Shown piece by piece: positions 1 to 7,855 of a stretch of 32,305 nt of DNA (its first letter is position 1; each line of letters starts with the position of its first letter). Origin of the DNA: Heyndrickxia acidiproducens DSM 23148 (GTDB lineage Bacteria > Bacillota > Bacilli > Bacillales > Bacillaceae_C); the NCBI RefSeq assembly GCF_000374345.1, contig NZ_KB894017.1:1-32305 (forward strand), written 5' to 3'. The notes under the pieces are model-generated. The model made no database searches. It worked only from the letters and a program-made list of their open reading frames with translations, and had not been told where the DNA came from. Made by a program: the position numbers and the translations under genes.

Positions 1-109
1 AATTCTTTGTAATACCGGCGTTTCGTAGATGTTTCAGTATTTTTAGTTCCTTGAATGTGCTTTTTATTTCATTTGGCAGTTGCTTATTTAGGTCATTATT
101 CGCTATCAT
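1..109 (-). CDS. Probable transposase, N-terminal fragment (runs off the left edge)
   Basis: An open frame on the minus strand starts at ATG 109-107 and stays open for 36 codons to the window edge. An AGAGGTG-like ribosome site lies upstream on the minus strand, near 120-126. The peptide is basic and helical, with the segment KELKILKHLRNAGITKN. From memory this resembles the N-terminus of IS4-type Bacillaceae transposases, but I cannot confirm the family. Upstream (about 130-175) lies an inverted TTTGGTA/TACCAAA pair and a CAACGTTTGGTATAG stretch that could belong to the end of the element. Only the first few percent of the gene is visible, so intactness cannot be judged. Confidence 0.42.
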   Translation of the reverse strand, partial: MIANNDLNKQLPNEIKSTFKELKILKHLRNAGITKN

Positions 110-226
110 AATAGGAGGCACCTCTTCTGTTTGGTAGTTTTTTCTCGTCAGTTAAACTATACCAAACGTTGGGGTGCTTTTTCTTTTATGAAGCATTTGT
201 CAAGGAACATATTCAGCTGTTCATTG

Positions 227-267
227 GTCTACGCAGTGATTGGGGTAGACTATATTTTTACACTGCG
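227..267 (+). other. Interlocked inverted repeats (possible pseudoknot or alternative hairpins)
   Basis: GTCTAC (227-232) pairs with GTAGAC (245-250), and GCAGTG (233-238) pairs with CACTGC (261-266). The second pair straddles the 3' arm of the first, which is the order of an H-type pseudoknot or of two competing hairpins. The first hairpin is followed by TATATTTTT, so it could act as a weak terminator for upstream transcription. It lies 35 bases before the GNAT gene start. Function is unknown. Confidence 0.35.
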
Positions 268-304
268 AAAGTTGAGTCATTACATTTAAAAAAAGGGGAG
301 TATG

Positions 305-1099
305 ATGATCAGGAGATTGAACATGGAAGACCATGAACAATGTTTTCAATTATTAAAAACAAGGAGCGCAGAGAATTTATTTATTATCGGTGATATTGAA
401 AAGTACGGATACGAACAGGACTTTCAAAAGCTTTGGGGCAATTTTAACGCAGACGGCTTACTCACTGCTATTCTGTTAAAATATGAAAGAAATTACATTC
501 CGTTTGCTGCAGGGCCTTTTGATGCAGAAGGCTTTGCTGACATTATGTCACAAGACACTGATTTTTCCATGATGTCCGGAATCAAGGAGATTACTGAAAA
601 AATTGAGCCTTTTATAAAAATAAAATTAAAAAGGAAAAGGCAAACCCACTATGCAAAATGTACACAATTAAACCGGGATTTAGCTGGCATGGACTGCTCG
701 ATTGTACAAAAGGCCAAACCGAGTGATGCGGAAGCACTGACAGCATTGCTCGATTCCATTTCTGAATTTAGAGATTCAGTGGTTCGTGAAGAAACAAGAC
801 GGCGGGGACTGGAGGATGGTTCTTCCCGTTCATATTTTATTATGGAAGAGGGATGCATGGTTTCGACAGCATCAACGGCAGCCGAAAATTCATTATCGGC
901 CATGGTTGTCGGCGTTGCAACTGCAGAAGGTTACAAGAAAAAAGGTTATGCAACCAAATGTATGGTGAAGCTTTGCCGCGATCTGTTTTTGGAAGGTAAG
1001 GAGCTATGTTTGTTTTATGATAATCCGGCAGCCGGTGCCATTTATAAGCGGATCGGGTTTCAAGATATCGGATTCTGGATGATGAACCGCTATGCTTAA
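305..1099 (+). CDS. GNAT-family N-acetyltransferase
   Basis: Predicted acetyl-CoA-dependent N-acyltransferase of about 264 aa; the substrate is not evident. The C-terminal half carries the GNAT core. VVGVATAEGYKKKGYATKC matches the beta4-alpha3 acetyl-CoA pyrophosphate loop (here KKKGYA, for the usual Q/RxxGxG/A). LFYDNPAAGAIYKRIGF matches the beta5/alpha4 signature seen as NxxAxxxYxxxGF. The N-terminal half is divergent, as in two-domain acetyltransferases of Bacillus. Two ATGs are adjacent at 302 and 305. The GGGGAG ribosome site (about 295-300) spaces better with 305, so I use that. The gene seems monocistronic; the next gene, a broken histidine phosphatase, follows 23 bases later and may once have been cotranscribed. 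Confidence 0.85.
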   Translation: MIRRLNMEDHEQCFQLLKTRSAENLFIIGDIEKYGYEQDFQKLWGNFNADGLLTAILLKYERNYIPFAAGPFDAEGFADIMSQDTDFSMMSGIKEITEKIEPFIKIKLKRKRQTHYAKCTQLNRDLAGMDCSIVQKAKPSDAEALTALLDSISEFRDSVVREETRRRGLEDGSSRSYFIMEEGCMVSTASTAAENSLSAMVVGVATAEGYKKKGYATKCMVKLCRDLFLEGKELCLFYDNPAAGAIYKRIGFQDIGFWMMNRYA

Positions 1100-1122
1100 A
1101 TACAGAGCAGTGAGGGAATGTG

Positions 1123-1666
1123 ATGGAATTGAAAAAAATTTATCTGGTTCGGCATTGCGAGGCGGAAGGGCAGTCATCCACAGCAAGTCTGTCAAAATGG
1201 CAAGCAGCAAGCACTAAATTTAAGTGATTTTTTTACGAAAATTTCGATTGACCGGATTGTTTCAAGTCCTTTCAAGCGTGCAGTTCAATCGGCCACGCCG
1301 CTTGCCAGGCGGCGTGGCCTTGAAATTGAAACTGACACCCGCTTGGTGGAACGTGTCCTGAGCAGCAGATTTCTCCCGGATTGGTTGGAAAAACTGCAGG
1401 CATCATTCAAGGATCTTGATTTAAGATTTGAAGGCGGCGAATCGGGCCGCGAAGCGATGAACCGAATTGTACAAGTAGCAGACGAAATTTGGAAAGGCGA
1501 AGCGAAACATACAATAATGGCCACATACGGGAATCTAATGGCATTGCTTTTAAAACATTATCATGAAGATACTGGATTTGAAGAGTGGTGCAAGCTTACG
1601 AATCCTGATGTGTTTTTGTTAACTTGGTTGGATCATGAAGTTAAATGGCAAAGAATATGGAAATGA
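1123..1666 (+). pseudogene. Histidine phosphatase (phosphoglycerate-mutase-like), frameshifted
   Basis: From ATG 1123 the first frame reads the N-terminal phosphatase motif IYLVRHCEAEGQ (RHG motif, here RHC), then stops after 28 codons. From about 1197 the protein continues in another frame (GKQQALNLSDFF, then IVSSPFKRAVQSA, the usual second block) to the stop at 1664-1666. The break lies in the A-run of TCAAAATGG near 1190-1197; a two-base loss best restores the expected spacing. The late motif that normally reads THGN is TYGN (TAC at 1526-1528), so the second catalytic histidine is also gone. A sequencing error could explain the frameshift but not the His-to-Tyr change, so real decay is likely. 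The ribosome site is GTGAGGGA, just upstream. Confidence 0.8.
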
Positions 1667-1850
1667 GAGGCGCGGGACAGGGGGGCAATTCCCTCTTCCC
1701 GCTATTTCCGGTTTCAGTGATCAATGATCAGCTTGTCGATTACCACGGCAAGCAAAGTTTATGCTGAATACCGGATCAAATTAATAAATAAGAAACTTTT
1801 CCGAGTATAAGTGCTCCCGGTGCCATACGACGGGGGCTTTGTCCGGTCCT

Positions 1851-2678
1851 TTAGATTTCAATCCGCAAATAACAGCGGTCATCATAGGAATTCAGACCCT
1901 TTGTCATTCCCTTGACCGAAATGATCCTGCGATAACAAAGCGGATCCTCGGCCAGTGCTTCTTTGAGATAATGCTCGGTTTCGGCAAGCGTTTTGAACAA
2001 CACAGGGTAGCCGTCACTTGCCAGCGCTACTTCCTGAATATTGGGCGGGAGGGGAATGATTTTTGCATCCTTCATTTGATAACCGAATCCGCTGATGGTG
2101 GAATAGGCAAATGGCGAATCGATATCCGCGTTTAAAAATACCTGCTGCATTTGCAACAACGGCAGGATTTCCTCATGCCCGCAATTTATTTCCAGCAATT
2201 CTGCTTCCGTTTTCCCTTGCAGAAGCTGATATTCGATATAATACTTCCTGGCCATGCCCGTTAGCTTATCGACCGGTTTTTCGTTTGTCAAACGCCCGCC
2301 GGCATAGGCCTGACAGTCGCCAAACAGCCAAACTTCACGGCGCTGCCGGCTGTAGACCGCCATGCTTGCCGCCGGGATTTTGTTCGGGTCCTCACGCATC
2401 TGGCCGAGCACACCGAATTTTTCATATTGTTCCAGCAAATATTTTTCGATGACTTTTACAAAAGCTTCCGCGTCCAGATCCGCTTGGTCAATTGAGGCCA
2501 CCGCATCTTTCATCTGCTCAGCGATGAATCTTCCGGTTGTCTTGCCGTCAATCGCGAGTGTGCTTTTTGCTGTCGCGCCATCAATCACAGCGGCAAAGTG
2601 TTCTGTTACGATCCATGCATCCTCACACAAGGGCGGGTCCGGATTCTTCCCTTGCATAAATATTTCCAGAACTTTCAT
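1851..2678 (-). CDS. PP2C-like (PPM family) protein phosphatase domain protein
   Basis: A 275-aa soluble protein that appears to be one compact PP2C-type domain. Metal-binding motifs appear in the expected order: ED near residues 19-20 (LCEDAW), DGAT near 33-36 (AVIDGATAKS), GD in LFGDCQAYAG, SDG in LASDGYPVLF, and a final DDR in NSYDDRCYLRI where PP2Cs have a DN pair. The motifs are recognisable but divergent (DGAT rather than DGxGG), so catalytic activity is plausible but not assured. The start ATG has an AAGGGGAG ribosome site. It lies 13 bases downstream of a small zinc-ribbon gene on the same strand and is probably cotranscribed with it. Substrate and pathway are unknown. Confidence 0.65.
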   Translation of the reverse strand: MKVLEIFMQGKNPDPPLCEDAWIVTEHFAAVIDGATAKSTLAIDGKTTGRFIAEQMKDAVASIDQADLDAEAFVKVIEKYLLEQYEKFGVLGQMREDPNKIPAASMAVYSRQRREVWLFGDCQAYAGGRLTNEKPVDKLTGMARKYYIEYQLLQGKTEAELLEINCGHEEILPLLQMQQVFLNADIDSPFAYSTISGFGYQMKDAKIIPLPPNIQEVALASDGYPVLFKTLAETEHYLKEALAEDPLCYRRIISVKGMTKGLNSYDDRCYLRIEI

Positions 2679-2691
2679 CTGCTCCCCTTCT

Positions 2692-2877
2692 TCATATGCT
2701 CTTTTTCATCCCGCAGCGCCGGCATTCACGCAGAAACACGCCGTGCTTCACCGAAGATTTAAAATGGCTGTAGCCGCAGTTATCGCAGCGGCCGGGATGG
2801 ATGTCCGGCATTTCCTTGTAATCATAAATGATGCTTGTGTCATAGCCTTTTGTTTCATAATCCTTTTCTTCACTCAT
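2692..2877 (-). CDS. Small CxxC-CxxC zinc-ribbon protein
   Basis: A 61-aa protein with two CxxC pairs, CDNCGY and CRRCGM, separated by about 15 residues. This is the layout of a single zinc ribbon. The N-terminal third is acidic and tyrosine-rich. A GTG start nine bases earlier (2886) is open, but GAGGTGGG lies five bases before the ATG at 2877 and overlaps that GTG, so ATG 2877 is the better start. It heads a two-gene unit with the PP2C-like protein. I do not recognise a named family; an adaptor or small nucleic-acid-binding role would be guesswork. Confidence 0.7.
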   Translation of the reverse strand: MSEEKDYETKGYDTSIIYDYKEMPDIHPGRCDNCGYSHFKSSVKHGVFLRECRRCGMKKSI

Positions 2878-3102
2878 ATGTCCCACCTCGGATAGGAATT
2901 GCTATTTATAGGATAACATATTGCCGGAAAAGTGGAGAAAAATTACACAAAGTAATGGACATTGTTGCTCGTATACTTTGTAAGTTTGGGTGAATCGATT
3001 GTCGGCCCGCCTCTTGAAGAAAAGAGCGTTAACCTGATGCAATTGATTTTTTAAAAAAGAAAGCTGATCTGTTTCAGCCATATGCCTGTCCTGATCACAA
3101 AA

Positions 3103-3133
3103 TTGTCCTATCATACAGAAAAAAGCGTATAAT
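3103..3133 (+). promoter_or_regulatory. Candidate SigA promoter of pepC
   Basis: TTGTCC (3103-3108) and a perfect TATAAT (3128-3133) are separated by 19 bases, rather long; TGTCCT (3104) would give 18. The -10 lies about 34 bases before the pepC start. The strong -10 and its position support it; the weak -35 lowers certainty. Confidence 0.5.
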
Positions 3134-3166
3134 GAAGAAGAATGAGTATTGAAAGGAAGCGATCAG

Positions 3167-4507
3167 ATGACGAAAGAAATTACACCGGAGATGGCAGAAA
3201 GCTTTTCTTCAACAATCCAGGAAGTACCGCAAAATAAAGTAATTCAGGATGCGGTCATGAAAAACGGCATTAAAGCCTCGACGTTAAACAATGATTCCAT
3301 CGTATCTATGAATCATGTATTCTCAAATGAAATTGAAACTGGAAAAGTATCCAACCAAAAACAAAGCGGGCGCTGCTGGATGTTTGCAGCCCTCAATACG
3401 TTTAACCACAAACTAATGGCACAGTTTAAATTAAAAGACTTTGAGCTTTCCCAAAACTATACGAACTTCTGGGATAAGTTTGAAAAAGCCAATTACTTCC
3501 TGGAAAGCATCATCGAAACAGCAGACGAGCCGCTTGAAGGGAGACTGGTTTCCTGGTTGCTGGAGACCCCGCAGCAGGATGGCGGACAATGGGATATGCT
3601 TGTTTCATTAATCAAAAAATACGGAGTCGTCCCGAAACAAGCAATGCCGGAAACATTCAACAGCAGTAACTCGCGCGAACTTAACCCGCTTTTAAATGCA
3701 AAACTGCGTGAAGATGCAATGAAACTGCGAAAATTGCATCAGGAAGGCAAAACGGAGAAGGAGCTTCAGCAGGCGAAGGATAAAATGCTCTTAGAAGTCT
3801 ATAAGCTGCTAGTTTTTGCACTCGGTGAACCGCCAAAAACGTTTGATTTTGAGTTCCGCGATACGGATAAAGTTTTCCACCGCGAACAAGGTATTACACC
3901 GCAAGCGTTTTTCAAAAAATATGTCGGGTTTGAACTCGATGATACCGTCAGCATTATCAACGCGCCGACAAAAGACAAACCATTTGGAAAAACGTATACC
4001 GTGCAGTATCTTGGAAATGTCGTTGGCGGCAAACCGATCAAATATTTAAATGTTGATATGGACACTTTTAAAAATCTGGCTGTGCAGCAAATCAAAGACA
4101 ACCGCAGCGTCTGGTTCGGCTGCGATGTAGCGGCGTCTTCGGACCGGAATCAAGGCATTATGGATACGGCGTTATATGATCTTGAAAAAGCGTTTGGATT
4201 TTCATTTGAAATGACAAAAGCGGAGCGCCTTGATTATAAGGACAGTGTGATGACGCACGCGATGGTGTTAACCGGCGTAAATCTTGTGGACGGCAAGCCG
4301 GACCGCTGGAAAGTCGAAAACAGCTGGGGCGAAAAAGTCGGCAAAGATGGATATTTTGTGATGAGCGATGCGTGGATGAATGATTACACGTATCAGATTG
4401 TCGTCGATAAAAAATATCTTTCAGACGAATTGAAACAAGCTTGGGAACAAGAACCGATCGTCCTGAAACCTTGGGATCCGATGGGGTCATTAGCATTAAT
4501 GAAATAG
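3167..4507 (+). CDS. pepC: Aminopeptidase C (bleomycin hydrolase family C1B)
   Basis: A 446-aa cytoplasmic cysteine aminopeptidase that releases N-terminal residues from peptides; family members form hexameric barrels with the active sites inside. The papain-type catalytic set is intact: Cys70 in SGRCWMFAALN, His364 in SVMTHAMVLTGV and Asn385 in VENSWGEKVG. Length and motif spacing are normal for PepC. A TTG at 3149 is in frame, but it falls inside the ribosome site (GAAAGGAAGCG), so ATG 3167 is the start. The gene seems monocistronic: promoter just upstream, hairpin just downstream. Role by family: peptide turnover and supply of amino acids. Confidence 0.95.
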   Translation: MTKEITPEMAESFSSTIQEVPQNKVIQDAVMKNGIKASTLNNDSIVSMNHVFSNEIETGKVSNQKQSGRCWMFAALNTFNHKLMAQFKLKDFELSQNYTNFWDKFEKANYFLESIIETADEPLEGRLVSWLLETPQQDGGQWDMLVSLIKKYGVVPKQAMPETFNSSNSRELNPLLNAKLREDAMKLRKLHQEGKTEKELQQAKDKMLLEVYKLLVFALGEPPKTFDFEFRDTDKVFHREQGITPQAFFKKYVGFELDDTVSIINAPTKDKPFGKTYTVQYLGNVVGGKPIKYLNVDMDTFKNLAVQQIKDNRSVWFGCDVAASSDRNQGIMDTALYDLEKAFGFSFEMTKAERLDYKDSVMTHAMVLTGVNLVDGKPDRWKVENSWGEKVGKDGYFVMSDAWMNDYTYQIVVDKKYLSDELKQAWEQEPIVLKPWDPMGSLALMK

Positions 4508-4518
4508 GATTGTTTTGA

Positions 4519-4546
4519 AAATGACGTGTGGGGGCACACGTCATTT
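4519..4546 (+). terminator. Hairpin after pepC
   Basis: A perfect 12-bp stem (AAATGACGTGTG / CACACGTCATTT) with a GGGG loop begins 11 bases after the pepC stop. The 3' side is T-poor (CGTATAT), so it may terminate weakly or mainly protect the mRNA end. Confidence 0.6.
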
Positions 4547-4572
4547 CGTATATATCCTCCTTTTCCTAGGGA

Positions 4573-4989
4573 GAATGAAAGCCCGTGCCGGAGGAAAACC
4601 CGTGCCCCCGGTCGATCATAAAGTGAATGAAAGCCCATGTCGAAAGAAAACCCGTGCCCCCGGTCGATCATAAAGTGAATGAAAGCCCAAGCCGGAGTAA
4701 AACCCGCGCTTCCGGTCGTTCATAGGTGGAATGAAAGCCCATGCCGGAGTAAAATCCTCGTGCGCGGTCGATCATAAAGTGAATGAAAGCCCAAGCCGGA
4801 GTAAAACCCGCGCTTCCGGTCGTTCATAGGTGGAATGAAAGCCCGCACCGGAGGAAAACCCGCGCTTCCGGTCGTTCATAAGAGGAATGAAAGCCCGCAC
4901 CGGAGTAAAACCCGCGCTTCCGGTCGTTCATAGGTGGAATGAAAGCCCGTATCGGAAGAAAATCCTCGTGCATGGTCGCTCATAGGCAG
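4573..4989. repeat. Eight head-to-tail 52-bp tandem repeats
   Basis: Units begin with GAATGAAAGCCC at 4573, 4625, 4677, 4729, 4781, 4833, 4885 and 4937, an exact 52-base period; a partial ninth start lies near 4990. The units that begin at 4677 and 4781 are identical. The others differ at a few to about fifteen positions and fall into subtypes by their 3' halves (CGCGCTTCCGGTCGTTCATA versus CCTCGTGCGCGGTCGATCATA and similar). Many units contain a CCGGA...TCCGG inverted pair. Since 52 is not a multiple of three, no reading frame is kept, so the array is non-coding. There are no unique spacers, so it is not CRISPR. It lies between pepC and a small SASP-like gene. Confidence 0.95.
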
Positions 4990-5076
4990 GAATACTTCTT
5001 CTTACTATTCTCCCCCGAAAACGAGTAAAACGCCGCTGTTGGCATAAACTATGGAAAATGGAAACGAGGTGCTGCT

Positions 5077-5280
5077 ATGCAAGATCACGAAGCAAATTTT
5101 ACTGCAGCTGGAACGAATATTGATGAAGTGAAAAAGAAAAACGCACAGTCCGGCATGTCTTATAACGAAGTAAAAGCTTTTCTTGCTGAAACGACAGGAG
5201 GAAGGGGGACGGCAGCATTCAGCGATACCGATATAGAAGCAGTCAGAAAGAAACTGCAACAATCCGGGAACGATGAATAG
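5077..5280 (+). CDS. Small SASP-like protein (possible divergent gamma-type)
   Basis: A 67-aa hydrophilic protein without a membrane segment. Two segments look like an internal duplication, TNIDEVKKKNAQS near residues 13-25 and TDIEAVRKKLQQS near 51-63. Both resemble the ETNAQQVRKQNQQS repeat of gamma-type small acid-soluble spore proteins as I remember it. The middle part (YNEVKAFLAETTGG) does not fit that family, so the assignment is tentative; an uncharacterised Bacillus peptide is the alternative. The ribosome site is GAGGTG, eight bases before ATG 5077. It precedes the DUF3892 gene by 31 bases and could share a transcript with it. Confidence 0.6.
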   Translation: MQDHEANFTAAGTNIDEVKKKNAQSGMSYNEVKAFLAETTGGRGTAAFSDTDIEAVRKKLQQSGNDE

Positions 5281-5311
5281 TGAGGTCATGAAAACAGAGG
5301 GGTGATGAGAA

Positions 5312-5620
5312 ATGGAACAGAGAGACTTTGAAGCAATCTACAATCAGTACAGGGAACAAAGCAACGTACAGGAAGATGAGGGTCAAACCAATGATATGGG
5401 CAAAGAAGAAATTGTGGCTGTCCGCAAAAATGACGATGGCGATATTATTGCCTTCAAAACCAAATCAGGCCGTGAGCTGGACTATGTTACGGCATTACAC
5501 GAAGCAAAAGCCGGGCGTATTGCCCATATTGATGTTTTTCACAAATATGGCAGGGATATCATCCGAAGCGAACCGGATGGCATTCGGGAAAACAACTTAG
5601 ACCAGTTACCGTTATTTTAA
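5312..5620 (+). CDS. DUF3892 domain protein
   Basis: A 102-aa soluble protein. The C-terminal 70 residues match my memory of DUF3892: a strand beginning IVAVRKNDDGDI, then FKTKSGRELDY, an ALHEAKAGRIAHIDV segment, and the end RSEPDGIRENNLDQLP. The N-terminal 30 residues are acidic and Gln-rich (YNQYREQSNVQEDEGQ). No enzyme motif is visible and the family's function is unknown to me. A GAGGGGTGAT ribosome site precedes the ATG, and a factor-independent terminator follows 12 bases after the stop, so it ends the transcript that probably starts at the SASP-like gene. Confidence 0.8.
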   Translation: MEQRDFEAIYNQYREQSNVQEDEGQTNDMGKEEIVAVRKNDDGDIIAFKTKSGRELDYVTALHEAKAGRIAHIDVFHKYGRDIIRSEPDGIRENNLDQLPLF

Positions 5621-5632
5621 AATATCAGTAAG

Positions 5633-5657
5633 GGCACCTTTAAAAAATAAAGGTGCC
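5633..5657 (+). terminator. Rho-independent terminator after the DUF3892 gene
   Basis: A 9-bp perfect stem, GGCACCTTT (5633-5641) with AAAGGTGCC (5649-5657), and a 7-base A-rich loop, followed by AAACTTTTAA. The T-run is short, so efficiency may be moderate. Confidence 0.65.
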
Positions 5658-5755
5658 AAACTTTTAATTGCCCACCATACAGAAAATCTTTAAACAAATG
5701 TATTTCTATTCTTTTAAAAACACAGTAAAATGGTAAGGGAAAAGGAGTTGGTCAA

Positions 5756-7567
5756 ATGAAATACATAGATACATGGGATTTAGATGCGATTATTCCCGGA
5801 GGCACGAAATCGCCGGAATTGCAAACAAAATTGCAGCATATAAAACAGGAAATCCAGATATATCAGGATCTCCTGGCACAATGGAATTTTGCAGAAAACA
5901 AGTCTGCAGAACCGTTTAAGGCAATTTTGAAAAAGCAGGAAGACATCGGCAAAGGCCTCGGCCAATCCGCAACCTTTGTGCATATGTGGCATGATGCGTA
6001 TATGAATGATGAATACGCGAATGTTGTAATGGGGCAGGTGATGGATTTATCCAGCGAAGTCCGGAAGCTGTCCACCACATTCCAGAAAAAACTGGTTGCA
6101 ATCCCGGATAATGACTGGCAAACCCTCTTAAAAGACAAGGAATTAAATAAAGTATCCTTTGCCCTCAATGAAACAAGAGATGAAGGCAAACGCTTGTTAT
6201 CGGAAGAAGAAGAAAAGATCATTACAGAACTGAACCAGGATGGCTTGGCAGGCTGGAGCAGACTTTACGACACGGCTGTTTCAATCATGACGATCCCGTT
6301 TACAGACAAAGAAGGAAAAACAACGGAATTATCGGTGGGCCAGGCGATGAACCGGATGTATGCCGACCCGGACCCGGACGTGCGCAAGCAGATTTTTGAA
6401 AATTGGGAAGCAGCCTGGGAAAAATATGCACCCATTTTTGCCGATACACTCAACCATTTGGACGGCTATCGGATTACGCTGCAAAAAGCCCATCACCGTA
6501 AAAACTTTCTTGAAGAACCGCTGGAGTACAACCGGATGTCGGAACAAACGCTGGATGCGATGTGGTCAGCCGTAGCCGGGAACAAGCAGCCGTTCCTCGA
6601 CTTTTTAAACCAGAAAGCAAAAATTTTCGGGATGGAAAAATTGGGCTGGCAGGATGTTGATGCACCCGTTGCTTTAGGAGAAATCAAACCAACCCGTTTT
6701 ACTTATGATGAAGCTTGCGATTTCGTCATTAAAAATTTTACATCTTTCGGCCCGAAACTGTCTGCTTTTGCCAAACATGCACTTGAAAACCGCTGGGTGG
6801 AAGCGGAAGACCGGCCGAATAAGCGCCCGGGCGGCTATTGCACGGGGCTGCCGGAATTTGAAGAATCACGGATTTTCATGACATTTACCGGCTCCACCAA
6901 TGACGCCAGTACCTTAGCCCATGAACTCGGCCATGCGTTCCACAGCCATGTGATGCGCGACTTGCCATGGTTAAACCGGGAATATGCCATGAATGTGGCA
7001 GAAACGGCCAGCACTTTTGCCGAAACGATTATTGGCAATGCGACCGTCGCCAATGCAAAATCGAAAGCGGAAAAAGTGACGCTTTTAAATTCGAAAATGG
7101 AAAACGCCACGGCCATGTTCTTAAATATTCATGCACGCTTTCTATTTGAAAAATCTTTTTATGAAGAACGCAGCAAGGGCATTGTTTCCGAGCAAAGGCT
7201 GAATGAATTAATGACCAATGCGCAAAAAGAAGCATACGGGGACAGCTTGTCCGGCTACCATCCGCATTTCTGGTGCAGCAAATTGCATTTCTTTATCGAC
7301 GATGTGCCGTTCTACAACTTCCCGTACACATTCGGTTATTTATTCAGCCTTGGCATTTATGCTGAATACTTAAAACACCCGGAAGGCTTTGAAGACAAGT
7401 ATATTGCTTTACTGCGCGATACCGGCAGCATGAAGGTTGAAGAATTGGCCATGAAACATCTTGGCGTTGACCTGACAAAACCGGACTTCTGGACAGCCGG
7501 AATCCAATTGATGGCAAAGGATGCAGAAGAGTTTATTTCACTCACTGATGAAATACTGAATCAATAA
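5756..7567 (+). CDS. pepF: Oligoendopeptidase F (M3B metallopeptidase)
   Basis: A 603-aa cytoplasmic zinc endopeptidase that cleaves medium-length peptides. The zinc motif HELGH is at residues 389-393 (STLAHELGHAFHSH). The third ligand is Glu416 in NVAETASTFAE, at the spacing expected for family M3. Downstream SGYHPHFWCSKLHFF and FYNFPYTFGYLFSLGIYAEY match the substrate-binding C-terminal part of PepF, and the length is typical. ATG 5756 has an AAAAGGAG ribosome site. The gene is flanked by terminators on both sides, so it appears monocistronic. Together with pepC it gives this region a peptide-degradation flavour, but nothing suggests coregulation. Confidence 0.95.
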   Translation: MKYIDTWDLDAIIPGGTKSPELQTKLQHIKQEIQIYQDLLAQWNFAENKSAEPFKAILKKQEDIGKGLGQSATFVHMWHDAYMNDEYANVVMGQVMDLSSEVRKLSTTFQKKLVAIPDNDWQTLLKDKELNKVSFALNETRDEGKRLLSEEEEKIITELNQDGLAGWSRLYDTAVSIMTIPFTDKEGKTTELSVGQAMNRMYADPDPDVRKQIFENWEAAWEKYAPIFADTLNHLDGYRITLQKAHHRKNFLEEPLEYNRMSEQTLDAMWSAVAGNKQPFLDFLNQKAKIFGMEKLGWQDVDAPVALGEIKPTRFTYDEACDFVIKNFTSFGPKLSAFAKHALENRWVEAEDRPNKRPGGYCTGLPEFEESRIFMTFTGSTNDASTLAHELGHAFHSHVMRDLPWLNREYAMNVAETASTFAETIIGNATVANAKSKAEKVTLLNSKMENATAMFLNIHARFLFEKSFYEERSKGIVSEQRLNELMTNAQKEAYGDSLSGYHPHFWCSKLHFFIDDVPFYNFPYTFGYLFSLGIYAEYLKHPEGFEDKYIALLRDTGSMKVEELAMKHLGVDLTKPDFWTAGIQLMAKDAEEFISLTDEILNQ

Positions 7568-7582
7568 TATTTTCCTCATAAG

Positions 7583-7623
7583 AAAAAATCATAGCGATCT
7601 CTAGTGTATCGCTATGATTTTTT
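7583..7623 (+). terminator. Rho-independent terminator after pepF
   Basis: A 16-bp perfect stem (AAAAAATCATAGCGAT at 7583-7598, complement at 7608-7623) with a 9-base loop runs into TTTTTTATTTTTC. Because both arms are A/T flanked, it could work in both directions. Confidence 0.9.
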
Positions 7624-7855
7624 ATTTTTCATATCATTGAAAGAACCACCAGTCTAACATCAGCTGGATATCTATCCGGTTTATTTAAGATTAGTCTATT
7701 GATAACGTCTGTTCAATGTGATTCTGCAAGGTCAAACAAGTCGCTATTAAAAGAACAATATCTTTATTTCAATTATTTATACTTATTGATACAATTATAA
7801 CAGGAAAAGTTTAACCCGGAGTATTAAAAATGATTGATTGAAAGGAAGCTGGCGT

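Noticed and set aside
4393..4671. Minus-strand frame reading through the first 52-bp units
   Set aside because: The period is not a multiple of three, so no frame persists through the array; no ribosome site.
4573..4989. The 52-bp array considered as a CRISPR
   Set aside because: Units are contiguous with no unique spacers, and there are no cas genes nearby.
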